From: Rotaria sp. Silwood1
Lineage: Eukaryota; Rotifera; Eurotatoria; Philodinida; Philodinidae
Length of the DNA: 64,000 nt
NCBI GenBank assembly: GCA_905250075.1
Contig: CAJNOP010000014.1
Coordinates: 2,859,848-2,923,847 of the forward strand
Direction: 5' to 3'
How positions within the stretch are numbered: the first letter of the stretch is position 1; each line of letters opens with the position of its first letter. Below are positions 12,679 to 24,315 of the stretch, in pieces. The translations under genes were made by a program, and so were the position numbers. Below the pieces are notes generated by a model, which searched no databases, was not told where the DNA came from, and saw only the letters and a list, made by a program, of their open reading frames with translations.

Positions 12679-14730
12679 TTATGTACGACCAGTATGATTG
12701 TTGATAAATCGTAATGCAAGATATGGAAGTGTTCGAAATATAACAAACATTCCAAAAAGAACAAGAAAATTCAGTCCAATATTAAGTCCAACATCAAAAA
12801 ATTCTATTGCTTCATGACTAACAAATGTACCATTGGGATTATTTTGGCATGAAGAAATGATTGATCCATCGACACATTTAGAAATTCGTCCACCTTTAAA
12901 TTGTAATTGCAGACATGCATCATATGCATATTTTAAAAATGATAACCATTTTCCCCATACACCTAACCAATGTGGTAAATTTCGAACAAAAAATCCACTA
13001 ACTAACATTAAACCAATGAGAAGTACAGTTACAACTGTGATTGCATGTTGTAAATTTTTGAATGCTGCACCCAAATGAAGACCAAGTGATTCAGCTACAA
13101 GAATAGCAAGAAAAATTCCAAAATTTGAATTAATATTTGCCATTCAATAAGCTATTATAAGAAATAATGTTGGTAAAATAAGTTTAAGTTGTGCTTCAGC
13201 TAATAATTTAGCAATAAAATAAGATGATAAACAATATGATCTACTTGCACGTTCTTTTTCAATAACCGTACGTTCAAATGGAAATGATAATAAATCATGC
13301 ATCATTGTATGTAATGGCCAAAATGTCATAAGAAAAAAGATAAATGATGATCGATCAGGTATTGTATTTTCAGAAAAATCCATTCTTAGCCAACATAAAC
13401 CACTAATAATTGCTAAACCTAATGCTTGTGCAAAATTCAGAAATGTAAATTGACTTTTACCAGTTAAAAAAAATGCATGTGAGAAAAGAATTAACATTTG
13501 TGATAAAAATCTAATAGGCCATTTACTTTCATGTTTATTTGATATTAAATTAACATTATCTGGATTAGTTAGATCAGCTTCATTTCCAGATGGTTCAGCT
13601 AATAAATATTGTGATTGTAACAGATTAGATATAGTGTTCACATGTTTAGTTATTTTATTTTGAAGATATTCTTCTTTCAGTTGTTCACGAACTTTCATAT
13701 CTTGACTAACAAGATCCATGACATAATCAGCTGGATTGTATTGTGATGGTGAATGATAACCCATTGTTGCAAAGTAAGGTAGAGCATTACATGGTTTACC
13801 CTAGAAAGAAGAATAATGTGTTTTTGATAGCATCAATGTATGATGAACTTTACCATAAAAATAGTTTTTCCATCTGCTAAAAGAATAAGTTGATCGAATG
13901 ATTGAAAAATTTGTGATGAAGGTTGATGAATGGATGTAATTATTGTTTTGCCTTGCATTGCTAAATCACGAAGAACATCCATCAATGATACAGCTGATGT
14001 ACTATCCAATTCAGATGTTGGTTCTACATTAATATTAAAACAAATCATTTACAATTAAAAAAAAATTCAAGAGTATTAATCGTTTACCATCAAGAAAAAT
14101 AACACTTGGGTTCATCAATAATTCAGTACCAATATTAACACGTTTCTTTTCACCACCAGATATGAACATTATTGGAGTATCAGCACATTTTCGAATACGT
14201 AGTTGATCAATGATTTGTTCAACTTGTGTTATTTTATCTTGTTTAGATAAATTATTTGTTGAAGAACATAAGCTAGTTTTCTTTTCGTACTTTTATCATA
14301 TCGTTGATATGTTAAACCAAATATCACCAGTAACACCATTTAATGCTCGACCAGCTAATATATTAAGTAATGTTGTTTTACGACAACCTGATGGTCCCAT
14401 AAGTGCGACTAATTGTCCTGGATGAATTTGTTCTGAAACTTGATCAAGTAGTTTTCATTGAATGAATCTTTCTTTAGATGATGGATCGATCATTTTTGCT
14501 GGAACATGGATAACTTTTGAAACATTATGAAAAGTAATAGTGATACGTGGAGATAATGCTGCCAATGCTCGAGCACTATCAACAGACATTTGAACTTGTA
14601 TTGTATCATCTCCACGCATTTCTATAACAAATTGACTTTGTGAATCGTCGTTAGATTTCTTAGTTTCATCAGGATACACATTGGTGTATGCCTGATTGAT
14701 ACGTTCATTAGTTTCTTGAAGAGGAGGCAT
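12679..14730 (-). pseudogene. ABCG (White/ABCG2-type) half-transporter, disrupted
   Basis: ABCG proteins are ATP-driven half-transporters with an N-terminal nucleotide-binding domain and six C-terminal membrane helices. Three exons are visible on the minus strand: 14730-14088, 14023-13854 and 13800-12679. Preserved family features are SGGEKKRVNIGTELL (signature and following helix), [14 protein letters not shown] (Walker B/D-loop, split by an intron), [18 protein letters not shown] (H-loop) and a full membrane domain ending ALRFINNHTGRT. Lesions: TGA at 14457-14455; Walker A reads [11 protein letters not shown], so the glycine before the catalytic lysine is Arg; a frame change and a deletion lie between Walker A and the signature (about 14345-14240), removing the Q-loop stretch; and TGA at 13146-13144 sits where ABCG proteins have Trp (IIAY-stop-MAN). 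I read this as a pseudogene; assembly error is unlikely to explain all the lesions. Confidence 0.88.
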
Positions 14731-17005
14731 CTTGTTATAAATTGAGAAATATGGATATTCGTTTTATGGACAGTATGGAATAAGAGCACTGTATTTATAC
14801 TATATCGATAGCATAACGTACTTTATCGTTATAGAATAGACAAGGTCGTATGCTTACTTGAGTCACGTATTCAAATGACGTACTCTTCTATCAGTATTGA
14901 TCGTTTTCTTTTTCTACTAGCAAAGTATAGAAGCTAGTGTAATGAGTCGTAATGCATCGATCGTACTTTACGTTCTATAGAGGCACTTCAAGTATGTACT
15001 TTAGGCCATAACATTCGATTTGTCTATTGTGCACTGAAAGTTTCCACTTTTTTTGGTTGTTTTATTTGATTAAACAATTTTTATTCTAATAAAATGATTT
15101 TTTTGTATTTTGCAGATCAGATGTATAGTTTGATGTAAGAAAATCTGATTAATTTTGAAGTGTTGACTTGTAACACTAAGTTACAATGAGCATTCATTAA
15201 TCGATAACGAGAGACAAAGCACTATGCAAATAGTTCATATCTGTTCAATGTAATGTCAAAACAGCATGTAAGAAAGAGAGAAGAGTTCGTTCTAGAGTTT
15301 TCCGAGACTTTCTGAATAGGTCTAAGTTGCGACTACTCCAGAAGAAAACTATCGAGACATTATCTCATTTTTGATGACTTTAGATTAGCAAAAAGGTGAA
15401 TTTTTCTTATGTTGTCAACCAGTCAGGATAGAAAGTTGAGTGCTGTGGAACTGAATATGATTAAAGTTCACTTTTTGCATTCTATTATTTCATATTCATT
15501 AAAATTCAGCTCTTTTCAAACAAAAAAAGCTTCATGAATACACTATATTCGACACGTCTGAATGATTTTCAGACACTGTGATGAAAGGATGTGGATGTGG
15601 GTATAGATAACGATACGAAGAGCAGATTCACATCCACACCCTGGATTGAAAAACTTTAAAAACTGTGTTGTGATGAACTCCATAAACTAGCAATTAATAA
15701 AAAGTTATTTTTTCGAAATGAAATGTTTCCATATCAATAGAGAAGATACACACACGATGGAAACGAATTGTGTAGTATATGACGACGATCATTGCTACTT
15801 CTGATATCAATATCATTCGAAACTTTTAGGGAAAATAGAAAAATTGATGATTTTTATAAAAATATGAATATTTATAAGTTTACGAAGAAAACTTTTCTAA
15901 AAGTTTATTTGTAAGCAAACAGTTAAAATAAACTTTGTTTTGCCAAATAATTGTCACGATGTGTGAGTGTGAGTGAAGAAAAGAGATGCACACCACTTTT
16001 TATCGGCATATCATTGTCATAGTTTTTTTTATCAAACTGACATCCACGAAATTGACTTGAACAGAAGCTCTGCTATATTGAATCTTGTAGAGAGGGAGTT
16101 GCTCTATTAAATGCGTTATGTCACTAGAAATCTATAGATAGAATTTAATTTTGAGTGACTAATACATAATTGAAATTATGAAAAACTAAATTTTCATCTC
16201 ATACATTAGGTCAAAATTTTCCTTAAGATACATAAAGTGACTAAAAGTGGTTTCGCTCATTTTCTTTCAACTTTTGTCATAGACCTTCAATCAAAATATA
16301 CCAAAGTGGTTATCTCAACTAGCTCTATTCACCCTAAAAGTGCCAGCTCGATCGGAGAACTTTGTGTAAATGTGTCCGAAATCCCATGGAATTACCCAGC
16401 TTTCGAACCAGAGAGTCATTGCAGATGTCAATAAAAAAATGAACTACAATTCATTTGAGTTGTCGAAATAGTCGAATAATTTTACGATCATCTTGACCTT
16501 TTCTGCATAAAATACTTAAAACTATTGAATCTTTTTTACTTTCGAAATATAGCTCTTTAATCTATTCAGCAGTGTTGTCATTGTTTGAATAAATATTCTC
16601 AAAACTGTGCAAGTAATAAAATATCCCGAATGAATACCATTTAACATTTTTTTCAGCATTTGTTATTGATAAATTCTATCATCTTAAATATCAGAAGATC
16701 ATTAACGAATTGATACTTCTTATTCATTTGATGGAGCTAAAAGATTCAAATATCTTTTGATATAAGTGATGGAACTATGGTTTAGACAAAGAGATCTCAT
16801 TCTGTGTTTGTTCGTTTATGATTCCTAATCTTTATCAATAATTTTTTTTTTCTTTCGACTAAGACCGTACACATAAGTAAAAAAAAAAAATTTCTGAAAA
16901 ATTGAACAATATTTTTATACAATTGCTAAGAATAAAATGGCATCGAACAATAAATATTTCGGCATTTCGTTCTTTTGAATGAGAAGATATATTTTTTCAA
17001 CTATT
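14731..17005. other. Gene-free interval between the ABCG pseudogene and the piggyBac element
   Basis: No gene is supported. An open stretch at 16237-16434 has no family resemblance and lacks splice context. A short imperfect inverted repeat with GTGGATGTGGG-like arms lies near 15586-15645; its G-rich arm loosely resembles the telomeric hexamer. Confidence 0.5.
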
Positions 17006-17021
17006 TTAACCCTTTCGTTAC
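17006..17021. repeat. Left TTAA site and terminal inverted repeat of the piggyBac element
   Basis: TTAA at 17006-17009 is followed by CCCTTTCGTTAC at 17010-17021. The same 12 bases appear inverted at 17889-17900 next to a second TTAA (17901-17904). A TTAA duplication plus a terminal repeat beginning CCC is the hallmark of piggyBac-superfamily insertion. Confidence 0.9.
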
Positions 17022-17900
17022 ATAATTTTTTTTTCTGAATTGAAATCGAGTAAAATATTAAATTAGCTTTTTTTAGAGATAGGGACCAGTAACGAATTGA
17101 GAAGCGGATGAAGAAGTGATCGGCCCCGTCTTTGCCAAAACCCTCAATTCACCACTAATGGGAACATATGTAAAAAGTAACTCATGTGTTCTCGCATGTG
17201 ATTTACTGAATGTTAGTTATATCGAACCTTGTTATACTTAAATGGAAATTTTAACTGCTGAAGTTTATTAGTTGCAAAACTTATAGAATGTTTTCATGGA
17301 ATAACAAAAAGCAATTTTTATGTTGTTTTACACAAAAAGAAATACCACAAAAAACTGCATTTTATGTTACTAAATATTGAACGAGCTTTCGTTCTGCAAT
17401 ATCCGCATCTTCCTTTAGGTCCAGCAACAGGCATATGTGCTTGTAATGGAGTTGATAAATATTTGTTCCCAGGCGTCGGTTGAATTCGTCTACACTTTTG
17501 GGCAGCAAAGTGAATAGGTCTACCTCTTCTTTTCCGTGAACTTTGATCACCAATCAGTGACATTGAAATAGAAGAGAGGAATTCAACATAAGCCATGTGT
17601 TGTTGATTCAGATCGTTGTAACAGATGAACGCATTCGAAAGACTTGTTCGAAGAAAGTAAATGAATATACGAAACCAATTTCGCTTATATACTTTCTTTG
17701 AGAGATATAACATCCAGGGAAAGAGAAGAAGAAAAAGGACAGATATGAAGACGATACTTGTAACACAGATACTCCGGAAAGGTTCTAGAATACTCTTTAT
17801 TATTTCCTTCCAAGAGATTTCATACTAATTTTTATGAATTATGCTATGAAAAATAATTAAAAACAGGTGTAGCTTTTTTTATACTATGGTAACGAAAGGG
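17010..17900 (-). mobile_element. Short piggyBac-superfamily element (891 bp), internally deleted
   Basis: The element is bounded by perfect 12-bp terminal inverted repeats and flanked on both sides by TTAA. It is far shorter than an autonomous piggyBac (usually above 2 kb) and carries only a decayed 3' part of the transposase in minus orientation. It is therefore a non-autonomous deletion derivative that could move only with a transposase supplied elsewhere. The insertion lies about 45 bases before the first recognisable AGL pseudogene exon. Identity rests on termini, target site and transposase fragment together. Confidence 0.9.
17281..17713 (-). pseudogene. piggyBac transposase C-terminal remnant
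   Basis: The frame reads NWFRIFIYFLRTSLSNAFIC, the conserved helical end of the DDE domain in piggyBac proteins (the NA-Y/F-I-Y region). It continues through a basic linker into RCGYCRTKARSIFSNIKCSF, the start of the C-terminal Cys-rich zinc-binding domain. A one-base slip near 17347 separates this from the last cysteines and histidine, which follow in the next frame up to the stop at 17283-17281. The catalytic aspartates and the whole N-terminal half are missing, so no active enzyme is encoded. Confidence 0.82.
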
Positions 17901-17904
17901 TTAA
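17889..17904. repeat. Right terminal inverted repeat and TTAA site of the piggyBac element
   Basis: GTAACGAAAGGG followed by TTAA is the exact inverse of the left end at 17006-17021. The identity of the two ends covers 12 bases and becomes imperfect further in. Confidence 0.9.
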
Positions 17905-17947
17905 ATAAAAACAAGAAAAAATTTAAAAATGAAATTGTTTTTTTTAG

Positions 17948-20900
17948 AATCGTATCGAGTATTTGGTCCATATGAATTAGACAAATAACATCATCAGTTA
18001 CTGAAGGAGATCCAATAGGATCATTTATTCTCGATAATATTCGACCATTAGAAACAACAAAACCATATTCATGGTATTATGATCAAACACATGATCATCC
18101 ATGTCAAATTGAAAGAAGATCTGTTGAAGATGTTCCTCCACATTCAGCTATTGTTGCTTTTGCTAATTGTTCAACTGGTTCAAATAGAGGTTATGATGAA
18201 TTAATTTCACATTATATCGATCTTGTTCATGAAACGAGATTTTATCCCAAATGAAATTATCAAACTAATGAAAAAACAGCAATAATTTCAATTAAAAAAG
18301 CTTTAAATAAATTACATGTTTATCTTGCTCAACAAGGTTTTACTCAGGTTTGATTTTATTTTAATATTTATAAATAATTAAATCTATATATAATATTTAG
18401 ATAATGGTTTGATCAATTATCTACATCAGTATTATTATTAACTCATTATAATCCATTAACTCATAAATCAATCTTATTAATTGCTCATACATCATTTTTT
18501 CAAGTTGGAGAAAAATGAGAACGTATAAATCCATTATCAATTGAAGGTCTTATTGATAAAATATTAATTGAAGCATCATTTAACCATCCATTAAATGAAG
18601 AATCAATTAAAAATTTTTTAAAATCCATACAATATATAAATGGACTTCAACGCACAAAAGTTTATTTAAATGAAAATATTTCAATTGAAAACAGTTCATT
18701 AATTCGTTTAACATCATTAAATTCAATTGATTATAATGCTTTTCGAACAATTGAATTTACGGAAAATTTTCGTCCTGGTTCAATTGTTATTTTAACTATT
18801 TCACCTATTTTAAATATTGAAAAATCAATAATTTATATAAAAAATATTTTAAAAGCATTTGAAAATTCTACAAGTAAATTTAATTTAATAATAAAAGATT
18901 TAACATTATAGTTGATATTGAACGTGTTCTTTATCGTTCATCAGTTGAAGAACAATCAGATGGAAAAGGTTTTGATGTTTATTCAATATCAAATTATGGA
19001 AAACTTACTTATTGTAGTCTTCAAGGACAAATATCTATTTTAGATAAAATTCGTTTTAATAATGATCTTAAACATTCTTTTATAATTCATTTAAAACAAG
19101 GAAATTGGCTAATGGATTATATATCAATAAGACTTAAAATTCATTCAAATACAAAACAATTAGGAGAATGGTATGATATTTTTAATCATATTAAAAATTT
19201 ATCTCGTTTAATCATTTCATCATATTTTGATTTAATTTTAAATAAATCATATAAATTAATAAAAGAACATAGTTTAACATTAATGAATCAATTTATTCGT
19301 TCATCATCAATATTTGCTCAAGATTTAAGCCAATCATTAATTCAATTAATAAGTATTGTAAGAAATGCTCGTTTACCATTATTATTACCAAATTTACGTG
19401 AACCAAAACCAATTGAACAAATTGATGAACAAACATTTGAAAAAATACAATTAACTCCGCCTTTAGCTGCTGGATTACCACATTTTGCTGCTGGAATTTA
19501 GAGAAATTGGGGAAGAGATACATTTATTTCATTACGTGCTCTTCCTTTATTAACTAATCGATATGAAGAAGCTCGTTATTTAATCTTATCATATGGTAGA
19601 TGTCTTCGTCATGGATTAATTCCTAATTTATTAGCTGATGGAAAAACAACACGATATAATGTAAGAGATGCTGTTTGGTGATGGTTATATTCAATATCAT
19701 CTTATACATGCTTAGTTTCAGATGGTTATTAAATTTTATCAGATAAAGTTTCACATTTATATCCAACACATGATAGTCCTGCACAAACAGCTGGATTACA
19801 TGATCAATTATTATATGATGTTATTCATGAAGTTTTTCTTCGTCATATTCAATCTTTAAATTTTAGAGAACATGGAACTGGACATTCATTAGATTCAGTT
19901 ATGAGTGATGAAGGTTTGAATAATAAAATTGGAATTGATACTAAAACTGGTTTCGTTTATGGAGGAAATAGATGGAATTTTGGAACATGGATGGATAAAA
20001 TGGGTTCAAGTGATAAAGCAAATAATAAAGGACATCCAACTACACCAAGAGATGGATCTGTTGTTAAATTAGTTGGATTATCTAGAACTGTTATTGCTTG
20101 TATTATTCAAATGAATCAAGAAGCACATTATCCATATGATTCTGTTGAAACATCTACTGGTAATTATTTATTTTATTTTGAAAATATTTAATTTTCTTTT
20201 TTTTTGTTTAAAGGAATTGGTGGAAAAATGACATTACTTTTTCCAGAATGGTTAAATCAAATTGATGAAAATTTTGAAAAAGAATTTTGGATTGATGAAA
20301 CAAATTCATCAGAATATGTTAATAGAAGACAAATTTATAAAGATACAATTCATTCATCTCTCAGATGGACTGATTTTCAATTAAGACCTAATTTTATTAT
20401 TGCAGCGGTTATTGTAAGTACAAAATTTTATTTCATTTAAAAAAAAATTCTTTTTGTTAAAAGGGCTCCGGAAATGTTTGATAAAACTCATATATAGTTA
20501 GCATTAAAATAAATTGAAACAATTCTTTTTAGGAAAATATGGAATTAAAACTCTTGATTCCAGGTAAAATATTTTTTTATTTTCTTATTATATAAATAAA
20601 ATAATCTGTTAAAAGTGATTATAATTGTGTTGGTGGTTATGTTAATAATGATGATTCATATGATTATAAACGAGCACATAGGTTTAATTATCATAATGGT
20701 CCTGAATGGTTATGGTTAACTGGTTATTATATACGAGCAAAGCTTTATTGGTCAAAACAACAAAATGATCAAAATATTTTGAAACAAACAATTAAACATT
20801 GCAAAAAATTATTAACACAATTAATGGATTTATTTTATTCAAATGATTGGAAAGGTTTACCTGAATTAACAAATGCTGATGGAAATATATGTCCAGATTC

Positions 20901-20973
20901 ATGTACTGCACAAGCATGGTCTGCAGCAACTCTTTCAGAAGCCTTCTATGACCTTCATTATTTACAAATTTAG
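17948..20973 (+). pseudogene. AGL: Glycogen debranching enzyme (AGL), 5'-truncated pseudogene
   Basis: AGL removes glycogen branches with two activities; the visible part is the C-terminal half, containing the amylo-1,6-glucosidase domain. Recognised blocks are [114 protein letters not shown] and WKGLPELTN, ending at FYDLHYLQI where AGL normally ends. The transferase half is absent. In-frame stops: TGA 18252, TGA 18516, TAG 19499, TGA 19679, TAA 19730, TAG 20495 and TAA near 20510. At 18252, 19679 and 20495 the human protein has Trp. A one-base phase conflict lies at the intron near 18348-18403. Introns are still present, so this is a decayed genomic copy and not a retrocopy. Many other TGG codons remain. 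Confidence 0.9.
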
Positions 20974-20988
20974 CATTCAAAATCTCGA

Positions 20989-21004
20989 TTAACCCTTTCA
21001 CTTT
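20989..21004. repeat. Possible solo piggyBac-like end (TTAACCCTTTC)
   Basis: TTAA at 20989-20992 followed by CCCTTTC matches the first seven bases of the 17.0 kb element's end, then diverges. No inverted partner was noticed nearby. It lies 15 bases past the AGL stop. Seven bases can match by chance. Confidence 0.25.
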
Positions 21005-21115
21005 AGTCATTATATTGTTTTCAATCCTTTATTTTTATTTTTTTTCAGTGAATAAACACATGCTCTAGTCTAGAAATTTTAATATTTATGTTTCACAAAT
21101 AAAACTTTCACAATA

Positions 21116-22329
21116 TTAATCTCCTTCATTTTCTTCATTTTCAATCAGTTTTCGCTTGATCGATTTTTCATTAGCTGCAGCAATCGTAGTGGTGGTGGTG
21201 GTGGTATTCGAGCAATTCTTCAAATCACCACTGTTGAGCCAATACGATGAATTTGAAGGTAGATTAGCAACGTTTGACACTATTTCATATGGCATGTTCG
21301 GCAATGTAATCGAATAAAAAGTGGCTAGGTTACAAAAAAAAAAGGAAACATGAAGAAGGAAATTGTTTAACTTACCAAGTGCTAATGCGTCCGATTTACT
21401 AAATATATTCTCATTAAGATCTGGAATTGGAAGCACGTCTTCCTCATAGCAAAGGCCACAATTGTGTACAGCTTCAGATAATGTTTGATATAAATTAATA
21501 AATGCTTTCTACAAAAAGAAAAAAAAATTATCGATCACATTTCCATGAAAAAGATTGAATGAGAAAAAATGTGCTTCAAACTACTTTTTTTTTCTTCACT
21601 CACTTCTATTTGTTCATATTTATCAGAAAACGAGCCGTACTTCGGATGTTTGAGAGTTGTCACAATGTCCGTAGGTTTCAATTTTTCCCACATACGTTTT
21701 AATATATCTTTTGTTGGGACGAAATTCTTCTTGTTCGATCCCTGTGAATGCCATTTGACAAGAAGTTCAGCATCTTTTTGTTGTTCCACGGTCATTGTAT
21801 TCCAAAATGTTCTCTTCTTCGCTTCTTTAATAAGATCAATGGTACTCCAGTTATGATTCTAGAAGAAGAAAGATTTTTAATCGCAATAAAATGGTGATTT
21901 ATTACTCACTGAGTAATCTTTTTCACGACGAAACTTATCCATCAGTTTTTCAATAGCTAAATTCATAGAATGTAAATGTTCACGAGCAATCATTTCTATG
22001 ATGGTGCGAGCAATGGTGTGAGAAGATGCTTTGAGAGATAAGTTCAAACACTTAATAATCGTATGTGCAGAATCCTTGGTTGTATTCAATTCCTGTACAA
22101 GATTGAAGCGTTCTTGCATTGTTTTAATAAGTTCATTGTCTTTCGCGAGTAAATCATCGCGAAGAGATTGTATTTTCGTGTCGAAAGAAAGACATAGATT
22201 TAGCGCTTCATCTTCGAGGTGTTTGACAATGGAAGTTGTATCACCAACTGATGAATTTGAATTGAGAAGATGATGAATATGTTGTCGAAAGTTTGAAAAT
22301 GCTTGCATTTCTTCTTCTAAGCTAAACAA
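21116..22329 (-). CDS. Orphan coiled-coil protein, four exons, apparently intact
   Basis: Function not recognised. The exons 22329-21910, 21858-21604, 21508-21376 and 21324-21116 join with matching phases (0, 0, 1) at GT-AG borders and give about 338 residues with no stop. The N-terminal 140 residues are helical and charged, with a likely coiled coil around LSFDTKIQSLRDDLLAKDNE. Exon 2 is rich in Trp and Lys (WSTIDLIKEAKKRTFWNTM, KWHSQGSNKKNF, MWEKLKPTDIV). Exon 3 has a CGLC pair. The tail has a run of seven Thr and a basic, possibly nuclear-targeting patch (KSIKRKLIENEE). There is no signal peptide or membrane helix. Codon use looks less AT-biased than in the other genes. It lies about 140 bases beyond the AGL pseudogene, tail to tail, and is the only intact-looking gene in the decayed block. 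Confidence 0.75.
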
Positions 22330-22760
22330 TTAATGAGAGCAAAGCCACAAACATACTTTATTGTGTCCGTCTGGTGATATAATAAAACATGAAACAAGCA
22401 ATAGTTAGACGAAGTGAGAGATGTGGCTGCTAATTAGTGAGCAGTCTGATTCTTGCTAGATGGTGAGCAGGAACGATCGATCACTTGTGAAAGTTGAATA
22501 TCAGATAACTATATTCTCTCAATTGAAATGATTAGGGAACGAACGATCACTACTCACTATTCTCATGTTCAAATCAGTGATTGAGTTGTTCGATGACCGT
22601 TTTGTGCTTAATTTCGATTAGCAAAAATCATTAGATTCATTCGACATAATGTTTGTGAAACGGAAAGAAGTGATTCTGTTTTATTTGTTAAATGTAATTG
22701 ATATTTAATTTCATAATAAGACGAAAATATCATATAAATATTTGATAGACATGGAAATGC

Positions 22761-22964
22761 TCATAGTTGATTTTGATTTGTATCAATTAAATTAACAATA
22801 TAATATTGTGGTTCAGTTGAATGACGATACATTGGTAGAACAATACGTATTTTATTGAAGTCTACTGCATGAAAAGTATCGAGATTATCGATTAAACCAA
22901 CGCAATAATATTCTTTGTTACTGACCAGTCGACAGAAAACCGATTGATTGATGGTAAATCCTTT
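22761..22964 (-). CDS. Unidentified terminal exon or remnant
   Basis: Sixty-seven open codons follow a good acceptor (TTCTTTTAG just above 22964) and end in TGA at 22763-22761. The sequence is protein-like (CRLVSNKEYYCVGLIDNLDT, then VDFNKIRIVLPMYRHS) with normal amino-acid composition. I found no matching upstream exon, so this is either the last exon of a gene lost to decay or a short remnant. Family unknown. Confidence 0.35.
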   Translation of the reverse strand, partial: KGFTINQSVFCRLVSNKEYYCVGLIDNLDTFHAVDFNKIRIVLPMYRHSTEPQYYIVNLIDTNQNQL

Positions 22965-23626
22965 CTAAAAGAATAACTAGGAGATGAGAACGTGTTCTAT
23001 CAAGATTGAAATTGACAAGCGATCGAGCGAAACCGAGAATAGCGAAGAAAAGATAATAGTAAATCAGTTAGAGCAGACAATATTTATCTGATGTAAAAGG
23101 ATCATTTTTCATGATCATTTGAAGATTTTAAGTGTTTTCATCAGTACGAAAAATAGAAAAAAAAGTAGGAATCGACATATGACAGAAAATTTTTTCAAAT
23201 TTATTCGCAAGAAAATATAATCTTTGTATCTCGAGAAGATAATTGGCTGATATCAGGCTGGTACAATTTCGATTCGATTCATATCTACAACTAATTGTTT
23301 GTGAATACTATACTGTAGAAAATAATAAGTCTTCCGATTTGTTACAAAAATTAGGGATAAATTTAAAAAATCTCCTTACTTGTATTGATATATTAATTCT
23401 TTGTTTATCTGTTGGGAAAATTATTCTTTTCAGATGTTATTCTTGCTTTTGAATAAGTAATCTCTGTTGATTCAATAAAAATAAAATATTCTTGTGTTAA
23501 TCAATCTATTTTTCGGCGAGAATAACTTTTCATTCTCTTTTATTTTGTTAATAAATAATAAAATAATACCGTACCTAATTAAACTAAAAACAAAGCTATC
23601 TACAGTTTCAAACAAATTATTTAATG

Positions 23627-24100
23627 TAAAAAATTTTCTTTTATAAATTTTTCTAAAGATTTTAAACATTGATCCATATCAATGATATAATCAGCATTGA
23701 AAGAATTTTGTAATGTTATATATATAAATTTACAATTTGAATTTATATCAAAAGAAATTTTCTCATTCGAAGGAACAAACACTTTGTTGATCATAAGGAG
23801 AATATTCAGGACAATAAACAATTGTTCAATGTACTTTTACGAAAATTTGATGGTGATGACACTTGTTCTATATTTTATTGAAAGAAATATATTTTTAATT
23901 TAAGTATCAATTGAAATAACATACTGAATCAATTGAGTCTTTAGATTTATGATGATTAAGAGTATTCGTTCGCTTGCGACTAGAAGAAATAAATTTAGTT
24001 TGTGGATAGAATTAAAGAAAATTCGAATAAAATCTTGAATGTTTTCGTGATTTGAACAAACATCGATCGTTATCATTGGATTTAAAACTGATATCTTCAA
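23627..24100 (-). pseudogene. Unidentified decayed coding remnant
   Basis: Two neighbouring open stretches on the minus strand (24100-23900 and 23821-23621) may be joined by a GTATGT donor near 23925 and an acceptor near 23872. One frame of the second part reads IVYCPEYSPYDQQSVCSFE and is bracketed by in-frame TGA codons. The alternation of protein-like sequence with stops suggests a dead gene. Family not recognised; boundaries approximate. Confidence 0.3.
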
Positions 24101-24315
24101 AAATCGACGAATAAATAAGATTTGAAAGAAAGAAAAGATAATTTCCTATTAATATCAGAATCTGATCGATATCGACCAGAACTTAATCTTCAATGAGTTC
24201 GTTTTTTCTAAAATTCTCTTTTAATTTTTACTTTTTTAATTTAATAAGAAAAATACTTTTTTTAAACTCAATTTATCGGAATTTCAGATTTCTTTTCTGA
24301 TCATAAGCACTTGGA

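Noticed and set aside
16237-16434. A 65-codon plus-strand open frame
   Set aside because: No domain, no neighbouring exon and no splice context; treated as chance within decayed sequence.
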